From Aerobium sp039839275 (GTDB taxonomy: Bacteria > Pseudomonadota > Alphaproteobacteria > Rhizobiales > Rhizobiaceae): 64,000 nt of DNA. The stretch is from contig NZ_JBDOQP010000002.1 in NCBI RefSeq assembly GCF_039839275.1, positions 434,001 through 498,000 on the forward strand. Direction: 5' to 3'. The translations under genes were made by a program, and so were the position numbers. Position 1 is the stretch's first letter. Each line of letters starts with the position of its first letter. Shown piece after piece: positions 47,178 to 55,983 of the stretch. Below the pieces are notes generated by a model that saw nothing but the letters and a program-made list of their open reading frames with translations, ran no database searches and had not been told where the DNA came from.

Positions 47178-47207
47178 GAGTGGGCAGTGGGCAGTGGGCA
47201 GTGGGAA
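47178..47207 (+). repeat. Tandem heptamer repeat (GGGCAGT) upstream of the four-helix-bundle gene
   Basis: Starting at the puuA2 stop: AGTGGGCAGTGGGCAGTGGG and a further unit, four near-perfect copies of a 7-base G-rich unit. The repeat contains the in-frame GTG codons from which the next gene probably starts. Confidence 0.85.
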
Positions 47208-47587
47208 ACAATGCAAGCCACGTAGACGAGATCAAATCCTATCGGGATCTCGTCGTTTGGCAGTGCGCGATGGATCTCGCAGTCGCTGTGTATGAACTCA
47301 CGAAAAACTGGCCTCGGGACGAGATATACGGCTTGACGAGCCAGATTCGCAGAGCTGCAACGTCGGTGCCGGCGAATATCGCCGAGGGGTATGGGCGTGA
47401 GAACAGAGGTTCCTATCTTCAGTTTCTGAGAATCGCACAGGGATCACTCAAGGAATTGGAGACGCATCTCTTGATCTCGGGACGTATCGGCATCACCTCC
47501 GCGCAAGCCGTTGAGCCGCTGCTTGCGGACAGCGAACGCATAGGAAAATTGCTAAGGGGCCTCATCCGAAGGCTTGCCGAAAAATGA
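47201..47587 (+). CDS. Four-helix-bundle protein (23S rRNA IVP / bAvd-like)
   Basis: A 128-residue helical protein of the TIGR02436/S23 type: SYRDLVVWQCAMDLAVAVYE, then LTSQIRRAATSVPANIAEGY, YLQFLRIAQGSLKELETHLL and a final helix. The family occurs in 23S rRNA intervening sequences, near diversity-generating retroelements (as Avd) and as solitary genes of unknown function. The start is unclear: GTG 47201 is taken, with GTG 47180 and 47174 in frame, all inside the heptamer repeat. Hand-counted GC is about 56%, lower than neighbours. It interrupts puuA2-puuB and is bounded by G-rich and C-rich repeats, so it looks inserted. Confidence 0.85.
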   Translation: MGNNASHVDEIKSYRDLVVWQCAMDLAVAVYELTKNWPRDEIYGLTSQIRRAATSVPANIAEGYGRENRGSYLQFLRIAQGSLKELETHLLISGRIGITSAQAVEPLLADSERIGKLLRGLIRRLAEK

Positions 47588-47599
47588 AGCCTTCTCTCT

Positions 47600-47660
47600 T
47601 CCACTCCCCCCTGCCCATTCCCCACTCCCCCCTGCCTATTTCCCAATCCCCCCTTCCCTG
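47600..47660 (+). repeat. C-rich tandem repeat downstream of the four-helix-bundle gene
   Basis: About three 20-base units of the form CCACTCCCCCCTGCCCATT, the last degenerate. Read on the minus strand they give GGGCAGGGGGGAGTGG, related to the G-rich repeat on the other side in inverted orientation. It fills the space where the puuB ribosome-binding site should be. Confidence 0.8.
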
Positions 47661-47663
47661 CCC

Positions 47664-48950
47664 ATGACCCACACATCCCCCATCTCCCCCGGCTATTCCT
47701 GGTACGAAGCGACCGCAGGCGAGCGGCCGAGCCTTCCCGCGCTCGACGGTGACCTGACCGTCGACGTCGTCGTCATCGGCGGCGGCTTCACCGGGCTTTC
47801 GGCGGCAACGCACCTCGCCAAGGCCGGCACGAAGGTCGCGTTGATCGAGGCGCATCGCTTCGGGGACGGCGCGTCAGGCCGCAATGGCGGCCAGTTCGGT
47901 ACCGGCCAGCGCGCCTGGGCGGAAGAGATGGAGGAGGAACTCGGACTGACCCGCGCCAAGGCGCTCTTCGCGCTCGCCGAGGAAGCCAAGGCTCACCTGC
48001 TGGGCTTTGCCGAGGCCAACGGCATCGACATCGACTATCGGGTCGGCCAGATGTCGGTGGTCCACAAGAAGCGCTACCTTGCGGATTACCGGGCCCATGC
48101 GGAGATCATGGCCGAGCGGTTCGACTATCCTCATATCAGTTTCATGGACGCGCAGGAGACGGCGACGCGGCTCGGCTCGACGCATTATTTCGGCGGAGTG
48201 CGCGACACGGGTACCGGTCATATCCACCCGCTCAAGCTGGTGATCGGGACCGCCCGCGTCGCCGCGCAGGCGGGCGCGGCGTTGTATGAAAACACAAAAT
48301 CGACGGGCATCACCTCACAGGGTGGCAAGGTGCGGGTGACGACGCCGCGCGGCACGATCACGGCCGACAAGGCGCTCATCGCCGTCAACGCCTATGGCGA
48401 GAACCTGGAGCCGCAAAGCGCCTCCCATGTGATGCCGATCGGTTCGTTCATCGGGGCGACGGTGCCGTTGGGCGACGACAGTTCCGTCCTGCCCGGATGG
48501 GAGGCTGTGGACGACTCTCGCTTCGTGGTCCGCTATTTCCGGAAGTCACCGGACGGTCGGCTGCTGTTCGGTGGACGCGAGATTTATGCGCCCGGCAATC
48601 CGCAGGATATCGGCGACGGCATTCGCCGCCAGATCGCGGAGATTTATCCACACCTCAAGGACGTCGAGATCACCCACGCCTGGGGCGGCTATGTCGGCAT
48701 CACCATGCCGCGCAAGCCGTTCGTGCGCGAGGTGATGCCGAACGTCATCTCTGCCGGAGGCTTTTCCGGCCATGGCGTGATGCTGTCCAACTTCGTCGGC
48801 AAGCTCTATGCCGAAACCGTGGCGGGCAACCGTGACCGGCTGAAGTTGTTCGAGGACCTCAAGATCCCGCCCTTCCCCGGCGGACGCCGCTTCCGCGCGC
48901 CGCTGCTATTCCTGGCGCTCAACTGGTATGCGCTGCGGGATCGGTTCTGA
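47664..48950 (+). CDS. puuB: Gamma-glutamylputrescine oxidoreductase-like FAD enzyme
   Basis: A 428-residue FAD-dependent amine oxidase of the DAO type. The dinucleotide-binding motif VVVIGGGFTGLSAATHLAKA (GGGFTG at 39-44) and C-terminal GGFSGHGVMLSNFVGKLYAE are intact. PuuB oxidises gamma-glutamylputrescine to the aldehyde with oxygen, releasing ammonia and peroxide. Lying after a PuuA-like gene supports the role. Its Shine-Dalgarno position is occupied by the C-rich repeat, with no purine run, so translation may be weak or depend on upstream ribosomes. Confidence 0.9.
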   Translation: MTHTSPISPGYSWYEATAGERPSLPALDGDLTVDVVVIGGGFTGLSAATHLAKAGTKVALIEAHRFGDGASGRNGGQFGTGQRAWAEEMEEELGLTRAKALFALAEEAKAHLLGFAEANGIDIDYRVGQMSVVHKKRYLADYRAHAEIMAERFDYPHISFMDAQETATRLGSTHYFGGVRDTGTGHIHPLKLVIGTARVAAQAGAALYENTKSTGITSQGGKVRVTTPRGTITADKALIAVNAYGENLEPQSASHVMPIGSFIGATVPLGDDSSVLPGWEAVDDSRFVVRYFRKSPDGRLLFGGREIYAPGNPQDIGDGIRRQIAEIYPHLKDVEITHAWGGYVGITMPRKPFVREVMPNVISAGGFSGHGVMLSNFVGKLYAETVAGNRDRLKLFEDLKIPPFPGGRRFRAPLLFLALNWYALRDRF

Positions 48951-48959
48951 GATCCCAGT

Positions 48960-50729
48960 TCACAACGGCCAGAAGAACAAGAGTGCCGGCACCGCCACGG
49001 CGATCATCAGCAGTTCCAGCGGTGCGCCGAGGCGCCAATAGTCGCTGAACGCATAACCGCCCGGCCCCATGATGATCGCATTGTTCTTGTGGCCGATCGG
49101 CGTCAGCAACCCGCAGGTACCGGCCACGGCAACGCCCATCAGGAATGGGTCGGGCGACACACTCAGCGATTCGGCAACGCCGACACCGATGGGTGCGGCG
49201 ATCAGGGCCGTTGCGATGGCGTTGAGAAAGTCCGACAGGATCATCGTCACGGCCATCACCACGGCAAGGATGGCCCACACCGGCAGTCCGTCGGTCTGCG
49301 CGATGATCGCATGGGTGATGATTTCCGTTCCGCCGGCTTCCTCGAACGCCGTACCGATCGGTATCAGCGAGGCGAGAAGCACGATGATCGGCCATTCGAT
49401 CGAGCCGTAGACATCCGATGGCGTGACGATACTGGTGATCGCATAAATGCCCACCACCAGCGCCAGCGCGATCGAAAGCGGCACGAGCCCGAACACCGAC
49501 AGCGAGATGGCAGCGGCGAATACGCCGATCGCCATCAGCGCCTTGCGGCGCTGGATCACCGTATGGCTGCGATCGGCGATCGGCAGTGTGCCCAACCAGT
49601 CGGCAGCGTCTGAAAGCAGGTCGACGGGACCGAACAGCAGCAGCACATCGCCCTGTCGGATCGCCAGCTTCTCCACGCGCTCCCGGAACCGGCGACCGCC
49701 GCGCGAAAGGCCCAGCAGGCTCACGCCGCGCCGGTAGCGCAGGCGCATCTCGTTGACGTTCCGGCCGATCGCCCGCGATCCTTCGGGAACGATGACTTCC
49801 ATCAGCGACATCGACTTGTCGGTGAGGCCCTCGCTTTTCTCCTGCTTGGTCAGGGCCAGCTTCGCGGCACCGATAAAGGCCTCGATGGATTTGGGATCGC
49901 CCTCGAGGACCAGGAAATCGCCCTTCTTCAGTTCCGTCGCTGCGGCAAAGCCGGGCAGGCGCTTCCCGCGCCGCACGACGCCGAGGATCGTCACGTCATG
50001 CTCGTCGCCCAGTTCGTAGAGGTCCGCGGGCGTCTTGCCGATCGTCGTCGATTTCTCGGGGACGCGGGCTTCGGCGATGAACAGGTCGCTTTCCGTCATG
50101 CTCGGCCGCGTGCGCTCGGTGCGTTGCGGTATCAATCGCCAGCCCACCAGCGCGACGAAGGCAATGCCCACCGCGGCACAGACCAGGCCGACCGGCGCGA
50201 AGTCGAACATGCGGTAGGGTTCGCCCAGCGCGCGTTCGCGAAACTGCGCGATGACGATGTTGGATGGGGTGCCGATCAGGGTGATCATGCCGCCGAAGAT
50301 CGTCGCATAGGACAGCGGCATCAGGGACAGCGAAGGCGAGCGGCCGGCCTTTTTTGCCGCCTCGATGTCGAGCGACATGAGGATGACGATCGCCGCGACA
50401 TTGTTGATCACCGCGGAGAGGGCGGCGCCTGTCACCGACATGATGCCGATATGCACCGGAAGCGCGCGGGACGCGGATATGACGTATTGCGCGATCAGTT
50501 CGACGGCGCCTGCATTGATCATCGCGCGCGAAATCACCAGCACCAGTGCCACGATGATGGTGGCTTCGTGGCCGAAGCCCTCGAACGCGGCTTCTGCCTC
50601 GATGGCGCCCCCCAGCACGGCGATGATCAGCGCGCCGAAGGCGACCAGATCATACCGGACACGGCCCCACACGAGCATGCAGAGCAGCACGCCCAAAAGG
50701 CCGAAAATGAAAATCTGGTCATATGTCAT
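48960..50729 (-). CDS. SLC13/DASS family permease with two TrkA-C domains
   Basis: A 589-residue inner-membrane transporter. Two blocks of membrane helices (about 1-195 and 395-589) flank a cytoplasmic region with two RCK_C/TrkA-C domains (TILGVVRRGKRLPGFAAATE; GVSLLGLSRGGRRFRERVEK). The motifs SAVINNVAAIVILM and GTPSNIVIAQFRE are the substrate/Na-binding SNT-type hairpins. Such proteins move sulfate, dicarboxylates or other anions. The TrkA-C pair suggests ligand gating, and the substrate is not predictable. It converges with puuB, 9 bases apart. Confidence 0.9.
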   Translation of the reverse strand: MTYDQIFIFGLLGVLLCMLVWGRVRYDLVAFGALIIAVLGGAIEAEAAFEGFGHEATIIVALVLVISRAMINAGAVELIAQYVISASRALPVHIGIMSVTGAALSAVINNVAAIVILMSLDIEAAKKAGRSPSLSLMPLSYATIFGGMITLIGTPSNIVIAQFRERALGEPYRMFDFAPVGLVCAAVGIAFVALVGWRLIPQRTERTRPSMTESDLFIAEARVPEKSTTIGKTPADLYELGDEHDVTILGVVRRGKRLPGFAAATELKKGDFLVLEGDPKSIEAFIGAAKLALTKQEKSEGLTDKSMSLMEVIVPEGSRAIGRNVNEMRLRYRRGVSLLGLSRGGRRFRERVEKLAIRQGDVLLLFGPVDLLSDAADWLGTLPIADRSHTVIQRRKALMAIGVFAAAISLSVFGLVPLSIALALVVGIYAITSIVTPSDVYGSIEWPIIVLLASLIPIGTAFEEAGGTEIITHAIIAQTDGLPVWAILAVVMAVTMILSDFLNAIATALIAAPIGVGVAESLSVSPDPFLMGVAVAGTCGLLTPIGHKNNAIIMGPGGYAFSDYWRLGAPLELLMIAVAVPALLFFWPL

Positions 50730-50817
50730 GCAGGCGCCCCGACGCTTGGAATCAAGCCGGAACGATAACAAGTTTCCGGCTGCGTCGTTCCGCTACGCAT
50801 CCTGTTTTTCAGCTCGA

Positions 50818-51945
50818 TCAGGCGAGACGGCGCACGATGACACTGCCGGCCGAATAACCCGCGCCAAACGAGCAGATCACGCCGAGGCTTCCCTTTTCGA
50901 GATCCTCGGAATGCTTGTGAAACGCGATGATGGAGCCGGCCGACGACGTGTTGGCAAAGTCCTGCAGGACGTTCGGCTGCTCCTCGCGGCTCGGCTCGCG
51001 CCCGAGCACCTTCTGGCCGATCAGGTCGTTCATGCTCTTGTTGGCCTGGTGCAGCCAGAGCCTGTCGAGATCGTCCGGCGCGATGCCTTCATCCGACAGA
51101 TGCGTCAGCATGAGTTCGGTGACCATTGGCACCACCTGCTTGAAGACCTTGCGCCCTTCCTGCATGAACTGCATGTCGCGCCGGTCGGCCATGTGGCCTT
51201 CACGGGTGCGCCGCAGAAAGCCGTTGTTGTTGCGGATATTGTTGGAGAACTCGGTGATGCAGCGCGTCGAGACGATCTCCCAGGCATTTTCCGACGTCAC
51301 TTCATCGGCGCGTTGCAGCACCACCGCGGTGCAGACGTCACCGAAGATGAAATGGCAGTCGCGGTCGCGCCATTCATGGTGGCCCGAGGTGATTTCGGGA
51401 TTGACCATGAGAATGGCGCGCGCCGATCCGGAACGGATCATGTCGGCCGCTGCCTGGATGCCGAATGTGGCCGACGAGCACGCCACATTCATGTCGAACG
51501 CGAAACCGTTGATGCCGAGCGCCTGCTGAACCTCGATCGCGATCGCCGGATAGGCGCGCTCGTGGTTGGAGGCGGCACAGATGACCGCGTCGATATCGGC
51601 GGCCGCGAGGCCCGCCCTGTCCAGAGCATCATTCGCCGCCGCCACGGCGATCTCGGCCATGATCGACAGTTCATCGTCGCTGCGTTCGCGCAGGATCGGC
51701 CGCATCACCTCTGGATCGAGAACGCCCTTCTTGTCCATGACGAAGCGCCGCTCGATGCCGGATGCCTTGACGATAAACTCCTCGTTGGACATCGGCATGG
51801 CATCCGCCTCGCCGGCCGCTATCGCGGCGGCGTTGGTGGCATTCTGCTTCTCGGCAAAGGTATTGTAGGAGGCCACCAGCTCGGCATTGGTGATGACCTC
51901 ATCGGGCGTGAATAGGCCCGTCCCGCTGATCGCGACCCTGTGCAT
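50818..51945 (-). CDS. Beta-ketoacyl-ACP synthase III-like thiolase-fold enzyme
   Basis: A 375-residue thiolase-fold enzyme with the full KASIII triad: Cys156 (NVACSSATFG), His299 (WLHQANKSM) and Asn332 (FANTSSAGSI). It is about 55 residues longer than housekeeping FabH, with extra sequence near residues 27-55 and 235-270, and has CSSATF in place of CAGF. It therefore belongs to an atypical subgroup that may condense or transfer unusual acyl groups and is not the essential FabH. It is the last gene after an ALDH and an SDR, implying use or production of an aldehyde or ketone. Confidence 0.85.
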   Translation of the reverse strand: MHRVAISGTGLFTPDEVITNAELVASYNTFAEKQNATNAAAIAAGEADAMPMSNEEFIVKASGIERRFVMDKKGVLDPEVMRPILRERSDDELSIMAEIAVAAANDALDRAGLAAADIDAVICAASNHERAYPAIAIEVQQALGINGFAFDMNVACSSATFGIQAAADMIRSGSARAILMVNPEITSGHHEWRDRDCHFIFGDVCTAVVLQRADEVTSENAWEIVSTRCITEFSNNIRNNNGFLRRTREGHMADRRDMQFMQEGRKVFKQVVPMVTELMLTHLSDEGIAPDDLDRLWLHQANKSMNDLIGQKVLGREPSREEQPNVLQDFANTSSAGSIIAFHKHSEDLEKGSLGVICSFGAGYSAGSVIVRRLA

Positions 51946-52018
51946 GGCGTTTCCCGTCGGCTTTTTTGTCGTTGCCTTTCTCTTGCATAAGGCAACGCTG
52001 GAGAAAAGCCGCGAGATG

Positions 52019-52768
52019 TCAGATGCACCGGCCGCCGTCGACTTCCAGCGCCACGCCTGTGATGAAGGCTGCCTCGTCGGATGCCAGCCACAGCGCGGCA
52101 TTGGCGATGTCGAGCGGCGTCGAAAGGCGCCCGAGCGGGATGGAGGCGCGGAACTTGGCGCGCAGTTCCGGCGTGTCCTCGCCCATGAACTGCGCCAGCA
52201 TGCCCGTCTCGCCCGCGACCGGGCAAAGGCAGTTGACGCGCACGTTCTTTGGCGCGAGTTCCACCGCCATCGACTTCGTGGCGGTGATGGCCCAGCCCTT
52301 TGACGCATTGTACCAGGTCAGGCCCGGACGCGGGCGCAGGCCAGCAGTGGAGGCGGTCGTGATGATCGAGCCGCCGCCCTGCTTGTCCATGATCGGCACC
52401 ACCGCCAGCGTAGAATAGTAGATCGCCTTCATGTTGACTGCGGCGATGAGGTCGAACGTGTCCTCCGGGATCGTCAGCATGTCGCCGTTGACGTGGGTGT
52501 AGCCGGCATTGTTGACCATGATGTCGATGCGACCGAACGACGACATCGCGGTTGCGACCATCTCGTCGATCTCGGATTTCTGCGACACGTCGGTCTGCAC
52601 GGCGACGGCTGCATCGCCGATCTCTCCCGCGACGCGCTCGGCACCCTTGATGTTCAAATCGGCGACGACCACCTTGGCGCCTTCCTCGGCGTAGCGCTTG
52701 GCGATACCCTCGCCGAAGCCCGATGCCGCACCCGTGACGATCGCGACCTTGTCTTGAAGCCTGCCCAC
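52019..52768 (-). CDS. Short-chain dehydrogenase/reductase
   Basis: A classical SDR of 249 residues: cofactor motif TGAASGFGEG (13-22), NNAG, a catalytic serine in ITTASTAG, and YNASK. An Asp after the second strand (VVVADLN) favours NAD(H). GTG start, with AAGGAGA 7 bases upstream. It sits between the aldehyde dehydrogenase (63 bases upstream) and the KASIII-like gene (73 bases downstream) on the same strand. The substrate is unknown. Confidence 0.9.
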   Translation of the reverse strand: MGRLQDKVAIVTGAASGFGEGIAKRYAEEGAKVVVADLNIKGAERVAGEIGDAAVAVQTDVSQKSEIDEMVATAMSSFGRIDIMVNNAGYTHVNGDMLTIPEDTFDLIAAVNMKAIYYSTLAVVPIMDKQGGGSIITTASTAGLRPRPGLTWYNASKGWAITATKSMAVELAPKNVRVNCLCPVAGETGMLAQFMGEDTPELRAKFRASIPLGRLSTPLDIANAALWLASDEAAFITGVALEVDGGRCI

Positions 52769-52831
52769 AATTTTCTCCTTGGTATGTCTTAGCTCCCCTC
52801 ACCGCCTTTCCGAACGGCAAGGGGCGATATC

Positions 52832-54307
52832 TCACCCGTGGTTGAACACGACCGTCTTGGTGGCCGACATGTCGTAAAGCGCCTCGAAGCCCTTCTCGCG
52901 GCCATGGCCGGACTTCTTGAAGCCGCCGAATGGCAGTTCGATGCCACCGCCAGCGCCATAGCCGTTGACGAAGACCTGGCCGGCGCGCACGCGCTTGGCG
53001 ATGCGATGCTGGCGCGCGCCGTCCTTCGTCCAGATGCCGGCGACGAGCCCGAACTCGGTGCCGTTGGCAAGCCGGATTGCCTCGTCCTCGCCCTCGAACG
53101 GGAACAGGGTCAGCACCGGGCCGAAGACTTCCTCCTGCGCGACGACCGCCTGTGGGTCGACCGAACCGAACAGGACGGGAGCCTGGTAGTAGCCACCCGC
53201 CGGCGCGTCTTTATGCACCGACCCTTCCGCCAGCACCGAGACGTCGGCTTCCTTCGCGGCGGCGATCATGCCTGCGACACGCGCCTGCTGCGCCTTGTTG
53301 ATCAGGGGGCCGAGGTCGAGGTCGGCGTCGTGCGGACCGGCGACCAGCTTGGAAAAACGCTCCGCCAGCGCAGCGGCGACCTTCTCGTAAATCGGCTTTT
53401 CGATAAGCACGCGGCTGCCGGCCGAGCAGGTCTGCCCGCCATTCTGGATGATGGCGTTGACCAGCACGGGGAGCGCTGCGTCGAGATCCGCATCGGCGAA
53501 GACGATCTGCGGCGACTTTCCGCCGAGCTCCATCGTCACGCCGCGATTGTTGACGGCGGCTGCCTGCTGGATCGCCGTGCCCGTCATCGGCGAGCCGGTG
53601 AAGGTGACGTAGTCGACCAGCGGATGCGACGACAACGCCGCGCCGGCATCGCGGCCATAGCCGGTGATGACGTTGAACACGCCTTCCGGCACGCCCGCCT
53701 CGAGCGCAAGCTGCGCGATGCGCACCGTCGTCAGCGACGCATCTTCCGCTGGCTTGACCACCAGCGTGTTGCCCATGGCAAGTGCGGCGCCCGCGACGCG
53801 GGCAAGGATCTGCATCGGGTAGTTCCAGGGGATGATGCCCGCCACCACCCCATGCGGTTCGCGCAGCGTCAATGCGGTATAGCCGTCAAGGAACGGGATC
53901 GTGTCGCCGTGGATCTTGTCGCCGGCGCCGCCGTAGAATTCGTAATAGCGCATCGTCGCCGTCACGTCGGCTTTGCCCTGGCGGGCAGGCTTGCCGGTGT
54001 CACGCGATTCGAGCGCGGCGAGTTCGTCGCCATGCTTTTCGACCAGATGGAACAGGCGGGTCAGGCAACGGCCGCGCTCGACGGCTGGCATGCGGCTCCA
54101 CGGCCCCTCGTGAAACGCCTTGTGGGCAGACCTCACCGCCTTGTCGACGTCGGCCGCGTTGGAGGCCGGGATCGACGAGAATACCTTGCCGTCCGAGGGG
54201 CTGGCGACGTCGATGCGCGCGCCTGACATGGCGTCGACGGGCTTTCCGTCGATCAGGTTCATGAAGGCCGTGCCTTCGGCAACGGTGCGGGAAAGGGGCG
54301 TGCCCAT
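52832..54307 (-). CDS. NAD(P)-dependent aldehyde dehydrogenase (PuuC/BetB-like)
   Basis: A 491-residue aldehyde dehydrogenase. The catalytic glutamate in MELGGKSPQIVF and the nucleophile in NGGQTCSAGSR are present, with PWNYPM and VFGPVLT as expected. It resembles enzymes that oxidise betaine aldehyde or gamma-glutamyl-aminobutyraldehyde, so it could serve the Puu pathway, although the operon partners (SDR, KASIII-like) suggest another substrate. The ATG at 54307 is favoured by GGAGA 8 bases upstream over the ATG at 54322. A GC hairpin (about 52793-52826) lies after the stop. Confidence 0.88.
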   Translation of the reverse strand: MGTPLSRTVAEGTAFMNLIDGKPVDAMSGARIDVASPSDGKVFSSIPASNAADVDKAVRSAHKAFHEGPWSRMPAVERGRCLTRLFHLVEKHGDELAALESRDTGKPARQGKADVTATMRYYEFYGGAGDKIHGDTIPFLDGYTALTLREPHGVVAGIIPWNYPMQILARVAGAALAMGNTLVVKPAEDASLTTVRIAQLALEAGVPEGVFNVITGYGRDAGAALSSHPLVDYVTFTGSPMTGTAIQQAAAVNNRGVTMELGGKSPQIVFADADLDAALPVLVNAIIQNGGQTCSAGSRVLIEKPIYEKVAAALAERFSKLVAGPHDADLDLGPLINKAQQARVAGMIAAAKEADVSVLAEGSVHKDAPAGGYYQAPVLFGSVDPQAVVAQEEVFGPVLTLFPFEGEDEAIRLANGTEFGLVAGIWTKDGARQHRIAKRVRAGQVFVNGYGAGGGIELPFGGFKKSGHGREKGFEALYDMSATKTVVFNHG

Positions 54308-54460
54308 GGTCGCAATCTCCATCGTTCGGGATCGTCCCGTCCTATCTTCTTGAAAGGACGGGTGCGATGGACCAGTTTGATCGTGGTGACAAACCCAGAC
54401 CGGCCACCCGTGTCAAGGCTCTTGAAAGCCACGTTCCGGTCTGGCCTTGTTAAATCGATT

Positions 54461-54474
54461 AGACTATAGAGTCT
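54461..54474. promoter_or_regulatory. Dyad upstream of zwf
   Basis: AGACT-ATAG-AGTCT, a 5-bp inverted repeat starting 48 bases before the zwf ATG, overlapping a possible -10 (CTATAG). It is a candidate operator for the Entner-Doudoroff operon. No named regulator can be assigned from sequence alone. Confidence 0.4.
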
Positions 54475-54508
54475 TCGCAGCTGCGAACGTCAGGATTCCC
54501 GAGCCCTC

Positions 54509-55978
54509 ATGACCAGTCAGATCATTCCGGTCGACGCATTCGACTTCATCATCTTCGGTGCCACAGGCGACCTTGCGGAGCGCAAGCTGCTACCGGCGCT
54601 CTACCAGCGCCAGCTCGCCGGCCAGTTCACCGAGCCGACCCGCATCATCGGAGCCTCGCGCTCGACGCTTTCCGACGACGAGTACCGCGGCTTCGCGCAC
54701 AGCGCGATCACAGAGCACGTAAGGGCCGAGGAGATCGACGCGGCCGAACTCGACCGGTTTCTCGGCCGTCTGTCCTATGTACCCGTTGATGCAAAATCCG
54801 GCGAGGGTTTCCAGCAGTTGAAGGATGCGATCGGCCACAGCAAGGCGGTCCGCGCCTTCTATCTCGCCGTGGCGCCGGGTCTGTTCAGCGACATCGCCGC
54901 GAACCTCGCGAAGCATGGCCTCAACGAAGGCGACCCACGCATCGTCGTCGAGAAGCCGATCGGCCGCGACCTGGTCTCGGCGCGCCAGCTCAACGACGCC
55001 ATCGGCGCCGTCTTCGCCGAACACCAGATCTTCCGCATCGACCACTATCTCGGCAAGGAGACGGTGCAGAACCTGATGGCGCTGCGCTTCGCCAATACGC
55101 TCTACGAGCCGCTGTGGAACTCGACCCATATCGACCATGTGCAGATCACCGTGGCCGAGACGGTCGGGCTTGAGGATCGGGTCAGCTACTACGACAAGGC
55201 CGGCGCGTTGCGCGACATGGTGCAGAACCACATGCTGCAGCTCCTGTGCCTGACGGCCATGGAGCCGCCATCGTCGATGGACGCCGATGCGGTGCGCGAC
55301 GAGAAGTTGAAGATCCTGCGTTCGCTCAAGCGCATCAACGGCAACGAGGCTCCAAAGCTGACAGTGCGCGGCCAGTACAAGGCAGGCGCGTCCGCCGGGG
55401 GAGCGGTGAAAGGCTATGCCGACGAACTCGGCGCGGACAGCGACACGGAAACCTTCGTCGCGCTGAAGGCGGAGATCGCCAACTGGCGCTGGGCCGGGGT
55501 GCCGTTCTACCTGCGCACCGGCAAGCGCATGGCCGATCGCGTCTCGGAGATCTGCATCCAGTTCAAGCCCGTGCCGCACTCGATATTCGACGACAGCGCC
55601 GGCGTCGTCACCGCAAACCAGCTCGTCATCCGTCTGCAGCCCGACGAAGGCGTCAAGCAGTGGATCATGATCAAGGATCCCGGCCCCGGCGGCATGCGCC
55701 TGCGCCACGTGCCGCTCGACATGAGCTTCGCCGACGCATTTGAAGTGCGCAATCCGGACGCCTATGAGCGCCTCATCATGGATGTGGTGCGCGGCAACCA
55801 GACGCTGTTCATGCGCCGCGACGAGGTCGAGGCTGCATGGCAGTGGATCGATCCGATACAGGCGGCCTGGGCGGAGAACCGACACACGGTGCAGGGCTAC
55901 ACGGCCGGCACCTGGGGTCCTTCCGCATCGATCGCGCTGATCGAGCGCGACGGGCGGACATGGCACGAGAGCATGTGA
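54509..55978 (+). CDS. zwf: Glucose-6-phosphate 1-dehydrogenase
   Basis: A 489-residue enzyme that oxidises glucose-6-phosphate to 6-phosphogluconolactone and supplies NADPH. The cofactor motif IIFGATGDLA (residues 14-23) and the active-site signature DHYLGK (178-183) are intact. It is first in zwf-pgl-edd, with a 5-base gap to pgl, so the three enzymes of the upper Entner-Doudoroff route are probably on one transcript. A dyad lies in the leader. Confidence 0.97.
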   Translation: MTSQIIPVDAFDFIIFGATGDLAERKLLPALYQRQLAGQFTEPTRIIGASRSTLSDDEYRGFAHSAITEHVRAEEIDAAELDRFLGRLSYVPVDAKSGEGFQQLKDAIGHSKAVRAFYLAVAPGLFSDIAANLAKHGLNEGDPRIVVEKPIGRDLVSARQLNDAIGAVFAEHQIFRIDHYLGKETVQNLMALRFANTLYEPLWNSTHIDHVQITVAETVGLEDRVSYYDKAGALRDMVQNHMLQLLCLTAMEPPSSMDADAVRDEKLKILRSLKRINGNEAPKLTVRGQYKAGASAGGAVKGYADELGADSDTETFVALKAEIANWRWAGVPFYLRTGKRMADRVSEICIQFKPVPHSIFDDSAGVVTANQLVIRLQPDEGVKQWIMIKDPGPGGMRLRHVPLDMSFADAFEVRNPDAYERLIMDVVRGNQTLFMRRDEVEAAWQWIDPIQAAWAENRHTVQGYTAGTWGPSASIALIERDGRTWHESM

Positions 55979-55983
55979 GCGGC

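Noticed and set aside
47201..47587. Diversity-generating retroelement
   Set aside because: The protein is Avd-like, but no reverse transcriptase or template/variable repeat pair was seen nearby.
47178..47663. CRISPR array
   Set aside because: The tandem units are 7 and 20 bases with no unique spacers of regular length, and there are no cas genes.
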